NCBI GenBank assembly: GCA_944472155.2
Contig: OX235279.1
Span: forward strand, 139,534,920 to 139,598,919
Direction: 5' to 3'
DNA: 64,000 bases
From: Trichobilharzia szidati
Lineage: Eukaryota; Platyhelminthes; Trematoda; Strigeidida; Schistosomatidae
Under the pieces are notes generated by a model that was not told the DNA's origin, did no database searches, and was given only the letters and a program-made list of their open reading frames with translations. How positions within the stretch are numbered: position 1 is the stretch's first letter; the number at the start of each line of letters is the position of its first letter. This document shows, one piece after another, positions 56,781 through 64,000 of the stretch. Position numbers and translations under genes: made by a program.

Positions 56781-57509
56781 AAAGTTGTAATACTGTGAAA
56801 ACTGACCGAATATTGAAAGCGTCGTTTGTACTGAAGCGTTACATGTTGTTGTATATGATGCCATAACAACAGCATACAATACAGTAATATGACGCATCTA
56901 TGACTGTTGTGAACAGAATACCGGATCTTCGTGATCCGATATAATCTGATTACGAATTATGACTGATCTGTTTATGCATATGACTTCCTTTCAATGACGT
57001 TCAATGGTTAGAAACCCTCTCCGCCCACTGTGTAGTATCATCAGACCTTAAGCAATGTGTGGGTTATGGTCAGGTAACTAAGTTCCAATGGTTCATAATT
57101 TTTAAAAAATTATCCATTATATTCATAAATGACAAATCGGAGACTTGAAAAATAAAGCATTGTGCGACCGAGTCTCATATTCCACTATAAAATGCATACT
57201 GAACCTTCTTAGAGACCGGAAGATGCTAAAAACAAACAGGTTAATTACAAATAACCGAAGTTTTCAAGTTCGACACTAAAAAGGTATAAACCACTGCGTT
57301 ATCTTCAAGGTTGCATGAAAGGAAATAACATGCAAGCAGTTAAATATACATTCTAGTGAGCCATTGGAGTAATTTTATTTGATGTAAGCAAAAAAAAACT
57401 TTTAAGTTTTTATAATTATTGAAAGGACAAGTAGTGTAATCAACGTCTAAGCAACACAATTTTGCACACAGTGATATTATGTTAAACATTTTTAATTTGT
57501 TGAACTAAC
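56781..57509. other. Intron sequence, nothing recognised
   Basis: Immediately downstream (minus sense) of the 57510-57940 exon; no repeat recognised. Confidence 0.4.
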
Positions 57510-57940
57510 CTCTTCAGCTTCTTTAGCTCGTCGACGTGCTGCTAAAACACGCTGGAGATCAGTCATCATGTCAACACCAGCAGTACGCGGAGCAGTGGAA
57601 GTAGATGAATCTGGACTTGGACCAGCAGCCACTGAAGATGACCGCAGACGTTGTTGTCTAGCCATACGCAGCTGGGCGTCTAAACTACCCGGTTCAGCGA
57701 CACTATCATAATCATTAATATCTGAAACATCTGCAGTCGGTTGTGAATTCACTGGTTTATTGGTTGTGCTTAGTGTGTGTCGCAAAGTTTTCGATCCAGC
57801 AGTATTAGTTGTTAATGCCGGTGGTAGAGGTGGTGGAGGAGGGGGAGGAGGTGGTGGTGGTGGTGGCGGTGGAGCAGAAGCAGAGGCAGCAGCTGACTGC
57901 TGAGATGAATCATTTAACTTAACATCACCGATTGAAGCAC
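57510..57940 (-). CDS. ena: Ena/VASP-like protein, exon with polyproline and actin-binding blocks
   Basis: Internal exon of 431 bases between acceptor TTTCATAG|GTG and donor GAAGAG|GTTAGT, phase 1 in and phase 0 out. In order it encodes: a Ser/Ala-rich start; 15 consecutive prolines, Leu, two prolines (57819-57872), the type of run that binds profilin and SH3 or WW domains; a Ser/Thr spacer; SLDAQLRMARQQRLRSSS, which resembles the G-actin-binding (WH2-like) block A of EVH2; and VDMMTDLQRVLAARRRAKEA, which resembles block B (F-actin-binding, LMEEMxxxLARRRxxxE in vertebrate VASP and Mena). The order polyproline, A, B, linker, coiled coil is the Ena/VASP order. The proteins act as tetramers at barbed ends, adding profilin-actin and opposing capping. 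The homology call is by motif memory, not by search. Confidence 0.82.
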
Positions 57941-58292
57941 CTATGAAACAAGATTCAAATGAGGCATTATGTTTAACAGTAATATTCCAAATAGTAAAAA
58001 ACAATATATAATTTCATTCATTCACCATCAGTTGTCCTTGCACAGTTGAGTCATTCTACGAACAGGATTCGAGCCCATGACTCAATGGTTGAAATTCAAA
58101 TGTTCAAGTTAAATGTTGGAAAATTTAAATTTGCGATAACAGAATATAATCGCAAAAGATGGGCAAATCGTGGTGCCTATGAAGTGGCTCAAGAGGACAT
58201 GTAGTCTGAATTAAATCGATAGCTGTTTTGTTAAGGTGTCCTTGGAAACATTCCTACTCTGTTGTCACAGAAATTATATATGAATATATATA

Positions 58293-58331
<39 letters not shown>

Positions 58332-58735
58332 CATAAACATAAACATAAACATAAATAATGAGTGATACGACACCAAAGAAGACGAATACAAGATAACAAA
58401 CGAGTAAATAATCGAATTGCTTGCAGCTCAATCGACTACTCACAAGTAGTATGATATTCTTTGAGGTAATATGCTGTGTATAACGACATTAAAATTTAGA
58501 TAAGTAGCAAGATTATATACATATAGGGATTATATGATAGTAACGAGATAGTTTTTGTAAAACGTTTTCAAATATAGACAGCCACTTCACTAAAACTTTA
58601 TTTAAAGAGAAAAAGTAAGTCGATAACGTCAGCCAGCCTATCAGAATACTACAATTTCCGGTAGACAAGTCTGAAAATGTCATCCTTGAAAAAAAAATTG
58701 GAAAAAAATTTACTATTTGACGAATTACTGCTATA

Positions 58736-58779
<44 letters not shown>

Positions 58780-59059
58780 ATACCAACGGCACCACAGTTT
58801 GATAGAGGGTTAGTAGTTTGGTTTTAAGAAAAGCACTACAGGCTAACAAATATTCCTGTAAGGCTTTGAGTGCAACCGACTGAACAGACACCATTGTGTG
58901 GTAGATTCAAAACTGATTGATATGTCTAACTAATGAAAGCGTAAATGGTTCTTAGTATGAAAAATAAACTGAATTCTTACTGATGGCAACATTAAAAATT
59001 ACTTGCTTACTGCATTACTACTCAAGATGCAGACCATTGACACACAACCAATACGGTCA
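57941..59059. other. Intron with (TA)n tracts
   Basis: Part of the 1.9-kb intron between the 59829-60010 and 57510-57940 exons. (TA)n at about 58276-58331 followed by (ACATAA)n to about 58356, and (TA)n at 58738-58775. Confidence 0.6.
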
Positions 59060-59590
59060 CTATTATTATTCCCGCGGATTCCGACTGCAGCATAGGGCTT
59101 CTTCATGGTATTCTGTTTTCCGCCGTCCTTATGTAGCTCTGCAATCGCCCTTTAGCATTCATTTCCTCCCTAAATCATTTTCTCTACGTCAAACTCGGAC
59201 AGCACACTCGTAGCCTCCCATTCCCATTTCACTCAGGGATCTGGCATTTATATGCCAGTCAACAGTCTCCTCAAAGTATGCCAAATCCATCTCCACTTGC
59301 TTCTGCATATTTGCTGAGCAATAGGTTCTTGTCTGGCTCGCCGATTGCCAGAGTTTCTTGCTTATCCTTTCCGGATGGCCATTTAAAACTGCAGTATCAA
59401 GCTTTTGGTGACACGTGCGCCAAGTCACTGAACCATATGGAAGCACTAACTTGATTGACATTAGTGTTGAAAACGAGGGTATTGTTCCATGTAGCAAACA
59501 CCTGTTTCGCTTTCGCAGTCCCATCCTGGTTGGCTTCAACATCGTCATCCGTGTCGTCTGTAGTTGACGCGACGATGCTCTTCATTTAGT
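59060..59590 (-). mobile_element. Decayed RTE-type LINE, 3' part (divergent subfamily)
   Basis: Minus-strand frames include 'SIVASTTDDTDDDVEANQDG' (the SIVSTTGGTDEDIKARIG region), 'KQVFATWN', 'PYGSVTW' (LYGSETW) and WHINARSLSEMGMGG near the C terminus. The tail near 59065-59100 reads, in reverse complement, 'gaagccctatgctgcagtcg'. Heavily mutated. It lies in the intron, in the orientation of the host gene. Confidence 0.75.
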
Positions 59591-59828
59591 CTTTACACGG
59601 TTTATATGATAATCGAATTACTATACTCCATTGTTATTCGTCCTAAATGATCATTTTTCTGATAAGCTTGGATACCGGCGCCACAAATAATGTACATTGA
59701 AGGGATTTATACTGAGATTAATTCAATCATGAACGAAGCCTTATATACACAAACTTTTATATAGTTACCAAGTGAAACTAAGATGCTAATTTCTTTTACA
59801 AGAACTACTTTTCTAATAATAAACTTAC

Positions 59829-60010
59829 AAGGATTTGGTGAAAGCGACCTGGAGCTAGTAATATCATCTGAATTCCCAATTACGGCTTTCGCAGTATTAC
59901 TGGGAACATTTGTTATTTTCTGGGGTATTGTTGAATTCATATGAGGTCCACAAGATCCGTTAGGTATACCACGAAGACCTCTCACACTATCATCGGAAGA
60001 TGAATAATAC
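59829..60010 (-). CDS. ena: Ena/VASP-like protein, linker exon before the polyproline region
   Basis: Internal exon of 182 bases between acceptor CTCTTTAG|GTA and donor CCTT|GTAAGT, phase 2 in and phase 1 out. The final T joins GT of the next exon to make a Cys codon. It encodes YYSSSDDSVRGLRGIPNGSC, then GPHMNSTIPQ and SSRSLSPNP: Ser-rich, low complexity, with no catalytic motif. In the family this position lies between the N-terminal EVH1 domain and the proline-rich core. The call depends on the phase match and on the identity of the next exon. The EVH1 exons should lie beyond the right edge of the window. Confidence 0.68.
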
Positions 60011-60674
60011 CTAAAGAGTAAAAACAAAAGAAAACCAGTTGAATTTTCGTCATAATATCGCTAATAAAGTGAGTTCCACCTGATATACTTCAATTGGCTT
60101 TTATATTTCCTACAATCGCCACGAATACGGATTCATGCTACTTCGAGAACATTGCACTATAATAAAAGATTTCATGAATCCATGGAGTTTTTTGAACATA
60201 TATTATTTTCTGTTCTATCCTATTATAACAGCGAAACAACCTTCAAACCACACAGGTCAACTGGATAGTTGTGAAGACTTAAAGTAACCTCCATCGTGTT
60301 GCAAATAGCCTGGTCTACGGTAGGTGTCTGAGGGTAAAGTCGTACAGAAGGAATGTGAAATGCTTTTTTACAACGATCAAACATTCAGTTGTGCCTTACA
60401 GTTTTGAGAAAATATTTGATAATATAAGCCTCGAAACTATAAACCCTAATTGTCACTCAAAACTAACCTTTTATTTGTACCAAGAAGAAATCGACTTCCC
60501 GAATGAGTACAGAAGACAGGTACCAATTGCCTTCACTCCTCTATCAACACTCAGACCTTATCTGTTCATTTTAAAGTGGAAGTTTTGACCGACCTTGGAT
60601 GGCTGTAGTATGAGATGACAATTCACCTGATCTTCTGATTTACTGTTTGCCATTATTATAGACTGATTAGTTTT
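60011..60674. other. Probable intron, nothing firm
   Basis: A 77-codon plus-strand frame (60355-60588) is not low complexity, but I recognise no domain and see no splice context; left uncalled. Confidence 0.35.
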
Positions 60675-60850
60675 CTTTGCAGGATTTTTCACGAGCTGAC
60701 AACAATCAATGAGCCAATGGAAAACTTGGGAGTACTGGACAGCTGTTTCGTCCCAGTTTGGGGCTCTTCAACAGCACGCAACCACTGGGGTTCAAACCCA
60801 GGACCTTCCAGTTACGAGATATATTCAGCGCCCGTAACATAGGCTGGCGA
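60675..60850 (-). repeat. Family-B hammerhead SINE, well preserved
   Basis: Minus-strand copy truncated within the head: it starts in the anticodon-arm region near 60840 with B box GGTTTGAACCC, and carries the ribozyme at 60730-60776 and the tail to 60680. It is arranged head to head with the plus-strand copy at 60870-61095. Confidence 0.8.
60730..60776 (-). ncRNA. Hammerhead-ribozyme motif, near-canonical (family B)
   Basis: GTGCTG, TTGAAGAG, CCCC-AAACT-GGGAC, GAAA, CAGCTGTC, CAGTAC. Stem I GTGCTG/CAGTAC pairs over six positions with one G-U. Stem II has three G-C pairs. Stem III is CAG/CTG without a loop, as in Sm-alpha. The cleavage triplet is GTC. The only core deviation from CUGANGA is U for the first C. 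This is the best family-B candidate. Confidence 0.7.
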
Positions 60851-60869
60851 TCGCATTAAATATGTACCA

Positions 60870-61095
60870 CCATTGGGTCGAGTCCCAGTGGCTTAATGGT
60901 CTACAAGATCGTCTCTTAACTGGAAGGTCCTGGGTTCAAACCCCAGTGGTGGTTGCATACTGATGAAGAGTCCCAAACTAGGACGAAAGAGTTAACTATT
61001 ACTCCCAAGTTGTCCAATGGTTCTCTAACTGATGTCAGCTCGTGATCAATCAATCCTATAACCAATTAAATCCGTGCTAACCAACACTTGGCGGT
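60870..61095 (+). repeat. Family-B hammerhead SINE
   Basis: Head 'gtcccagtggcttaatggtc', B box GGTTCAAACCC, ribozyme at 60956-61005, and a tail through 'tctaactgatgtcagctcgt' to 'aaccaacacttgg'. It forms an inverted pair with 60675-60850. Confidence 0.8.
60956..61005 (+). ncRNA. Hammerhead-ribozyme-like motif (family B)
   Basis: GCATACTG, ATGAAGAG, TCCC-AAACTA-GGAC, GAAA, GAGTTAAC, TATTACTCCC. The core has the canonical length (one substitution, A for the first C) and stem II is perfect, but the cleavage triplet and the distal stem-I strand are altered. Confidence 0.6.
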
Positions 61096-61631
61096 CATTT
61101 TTTGGCTCAAGTTTAGAATACATTTACACTACATCAATAATTTGTGAGTACAACTTAGAGTTGTTGGATTGATTTCAGTGTTTTACATGAATTGATTTTA
61201 CACAGAGGTGTTTGTTCCTATATACAGAAAATGTTTATAGCTTATCGATTTAATTAAACTGCACACACTTTAAACACCATTTCAATATTGATAAAAAATA
61301 TATTTATATAACTAAATGGGGTTAAAACTGATCTTCAGTCAATTTAAATGCATTAGGAAAAGGTCAACAAAGTGATGATCGCTCACATGAAACCCAATGC
61401 CTAACATAAAGTCATACAAATGAATAGACATTAGAAGAAAAAATTGATGATACAACTTTTAACTTGATGAAGTGAATTGTTTACAAATCTTTGAAAAAAA
61501 AAATTATCAAAAAATTGAGATCATGAGTTAAAAAATAAAATCACAAGAATTTGAATGTTATCTACAAGTCATCGAATGAGCAGTTATTACTACTTGATTT
61601 AATCACTACCTTATAGAATCTACATTGTTCA
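61096..61631. other. Unassigned stretch
   Basis: A-rich; nothing recognised. Confidence 0.4.
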
Positions 61632-61850
61632 CTGGGTATAACGACTGGGGCTCGAACCCACTGCCCATAGTTCGAAATGCCGAAGCATTATCCACTAAAC
61701 CACTTGGGCCACGGGAGCTGCCTCTTATGCAACAGATCTTGTTGATTATTTAATTCGATTTAGATTTTCTCGTCGATGGACTGGACCGAAGCGCTCAATC
61801 TCAAGCTGACATGTCGCCACCCTGTGCAGATGCTTCGACGATGTCTGGTC
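61632..61850 (-). repeat. Sm-alpha-type element: tail-to-head junction
   Basis: Read on the minus strand, the 3' tail of one unit ('catcgtcgaagcatctgcac' ... 'gagaaaatctaaatcgaatt') runs straight into the head of the next ('gttgcataagaggcagctcc', 'gtggcccaagtggtttagtg', B box GGTTCGAGCCC). This is the order expected inside a head-to-tail multimer. It is broken just after the head. Confidence 0.8.
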
Positions 61851-62100
61851 ATAGCACTGGGTTTGGGCCCCGGTGGGAACACCATCACTCACCGGAAGCC
61901 GCAGGTATATTCAGCTGAGGAGTCTGAAATATGACGAAGTGCACATCCTGGATTCCACTGCTAGTCACCACCCACCAATTGACTTCAAATCACATGACCA
62001 GACATCGTCGAAGTATCTATACAAGGAGGCGACATGTCAATCTGAGACCGAGCACCTCAGTCCGGTCAACGGATGGGAAAATCTAAATTGCATTAAGCGT
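61850..62100 (+). repeat. Sm-alpha-type hammerhead element (family A)
   Basis: Starts inside the head ('atagcactgggtttgggccc'). It contains the hammerhead at 61900-61962 and a full tail to 'gggaaaatctaaattgcatt'. It is fused to the inverted unit at 61632-61850. Confidence 0.8.
61900..61962 (+). ncRNA. Hammerhead ribozyme motif, Sm-alpha type
   Basis: ATTCAG, CTGAGGAG, TCT-GAAATA-TGAC, GAAG, TGCACATC, CTGGATTCC. This is the only family-A copy here with an exact CUGANGA box. The GAAA box has become GAAG and stem II is weakened. Confidence 0.7.
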
Positions 62101-62934
62101 TTTTTGATATTGTTGTCTTCTGTGAGCTGAATAGATTTCATCGTCAAGTTTTCATCATCCTTCCAGACAATGTGATACATAGTTTAACACTGACAACCAA
62201 CTTCATTAAGGGAAACGGTTATTTTATTTATGGAGAACTCCCCAAGTTCACTTCATTTCGAAGGACAGTTAAGACAACCATGCAGCTCAGAACTACAAAG
62301 CATCAAATGTTACCTATCTAAGTCATTTGATTTTGATTAAACGACTTTTTACACCAGCCTGCTTCAAGTATCACTAGGCATAATTCAACCATTTAATTGA
62401 AACTGAGATGGTCACGAACTAATTGCTCATAGTATCGTACAGTTTGTAGTTGCTCAAACTTTTCTTAATAGTTGTCAAAAAGAAAAGACAATACACAAGG
62501 AAAGCTCACTGAACATTATGTCCATAGAGTGTGATGTTGATAGTTCTGTAGATGCAAATGTCAACCAAAATAAAAAGACAGAAAACTATTAAAACCTACA
62601 TAAACAGGCTTCAAAAAATACCCACCATGCATACATATTCTGTTATGCAGTTTTTGAAGAATTAATTGACTATTTATAAATAGTTGTCATCAGGATATGA
62701 CAATAGTTCTGTATTCAAATGTGACTACATTTTAAAAATGTAATTTCCGGAAACAAAAATGATTCGCACAATAATCACTGTCACTATCACGCATGCTACT
62801 GCTACTTTAATTACTACTGTTACTACAATATAACATTAATAAAAATGAAGCCATGGTAACAACTCGCCAGCAAAACAAACTATTCGATGAGTTCGATCAA
62901 TCCAATGGGTGATAACTGAAGGCAAAGTGAAAAT
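62101..62934. other. Unassigned stretch
   Basis: Nothing recognised. Confidence 0.4.
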
Positions 62935-63065
62935 CTAGAACACAGAAGGAATCGAAACAGTGGCCTCTATCCTGATTGCTAGCACGGTGCTCTATCAGGC
63001 GCTAGCATTGAGATCCAGCCTCCAGCCTGTCATTCATTACGATCCAGATTTTCATTTTACGTTCA
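62935..63065 (-). repeat. tRNA-like SINE head
   Basis: Minus strand reads GGATCTCAATGCTAGCGCCT, GATAGAGCACC and, further on, GTTTCGATTCC (B-box-like), then 'ctagattttcactttgcctt'. The tRNA-like spacing suggests a SINE head of another family. Confidence 0.45.
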
Positions 63066-64000
63066 AACATTACGCATAACATTAATAGTGGTCTGTCAAT
63101 CGCAGATAATTACAGATAGTCTGACTACAAATCCAATGAAATAACATATCGAGAAGGGAGATTGAGGGAAGTATGAATAGGAATGGAGTAAAGTCAAACG
63201 AAACTGTACACACTATTCAAGTGTATACAACCACTCATATTCATAACTTGTATATTTAGTAAAAATATGAAATATAATACAAACACAGATGCACATACTT
63301 GCACACAAACAAAATATCTGCCTCACAAAGCATCAGAATACACATTGACATAAAATCCTACACTTTAATTAATACTGCTACTGCTACTAATAATAATCTG
63401 TTGTAAATTTCTAGGCTTAGTTTAATATACTGATATGTCAATAAAATTTGAACATAACAGGAAAATAAGATTAGGCCACAGCTTTTAATTGTTAAACATT
63501 CACCAGCTAAATCTTAAACTATCAGTATAAATTCTAACTAGAGAGGAAATATACATATAGTCAACAGATTTTCCACAAGGGGGTTTCTCCTTTTAAAAAA
63601 AATTGTGTTCTATTATTTACAACATAAGGAGACATGTAAAATGCGTCCTTGGCGAACACAGAGGAAATTATGCGTATTCAACACTGAAACAGAGTACATA
63701 GTGTTAGACTGCGTTTATATATATATATATATATGAAGAGAATTTGTCGAAGATGAAAGAAACAGTCTCCAACCATAGTTTCTAAGCAGCCTGAAGACCC
63801 TAGTTGGCCAGCACCAGCAGTCATTGACCTCATCCGTTGATGAAATCCTTCGACCTAACTGCCCCCTCTTCAATTATTTCCAAACTTATTCAACTCCAGC
63901 TGAAACCAGTTATCGAAGGAGAGAGTGACTTAGTATGCATACGACATGTCCTAGAAATCTCAATCGATGTGGCTCCACGAGCTCATTGATTGACTTCAAA
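63066..64000. other. Unassigned stretch
   Basis: (TA)n at 63715-63734. The last 70 bases ('ctcaatcgatgtggctccac') resemble 'ctcaatcgatgcaattccac' near 33041, so an unclassified repeat may begin here. No EVH1-coding exon is seen. Confidence 0.4.

Noticed and set aside
57835..57872. Polyproline run as a simple-repeat artefact
   Set aside because: The codons are mixed (CCA, CCG, CCT, CCC), the frame is open for 143 codons with splice sites at both ends, and actin-binding-like blocks follow, so it is real coding sequence.
60355..60588. 77-codon plus-strand open frame with mixed composition
   Set aside because: Looks more protein-like than most, but I recognise no family and cannot find flanking splice signals or a partner exon.

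Overview
Eukaryotic (animal) genomic DNA: AT-rich, with introns, abundant non-LTR retrotransposon debris, tRNA-derived short repeats and long (TA)n tracts. The mix of RTE-clade elements, Penelope-like elements (PLEs) with GIY-YIG endonuclease, and satellite-like units carrying hammerhead ribozymes of the Sm-alpha type points to a blood fluke (Schistosoma or a close relative). This is inferred from repeat content; no species-diagnostic locus is visible.

The only host gene I can support is on the minus strand. Four exons (60010-59829, 57940-57510, 41009-40744, 38624-38449) have good splice sites and matching phases. Together they encode the C-terminal half of an Ena/VASP-family actin regulator: a low-complexity linker, a profilin-type polyproline run, WH2-like and F-actin-binding-like blocks, and the start of the C-terminal tetramerisation coiled coil. 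The EVH1 domain would lie beyond base 64000. The terminal exon is not identified with confidence.

Nearly everything else recognisable is repeats. (1) RTE-type LINE copies, 5'-truncated, six of them with visible target-site duplications; the longest (48839-50924) keeps the whole reverse transcriptase. (2) At least seven PLE fragments, most reduced to the 3' GIY-YIG end. (3) A tRNA-derived SINE whose 3' tail matches the RTE tail. (4) A family related to the Sm-alpha hammerhead satellite. (5) A second tRNA-headed family in which I recognise a hammerhead-ribozyme fold with its own stem sequences. Members of (4) and (5) often sit as inverted pairs, and several keep tail-to-head junctions or terminal direct repeats, as expected of copies made from a circular or concatemeric template.

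Layout: 1-38 kb is repeat-rich sequence outside the recognised exons (possibly 3' UTR or intergenic, with a repeat-poor stretch at 33.4-36.9 kb). 38.4-60.0 kb is the Ena/VASP gene, including a 16.5-kb intron filled with RTE, PLE and SINE insertions. 60-64 kb is probably the upstream intron, with two hammerhead-family arrays.
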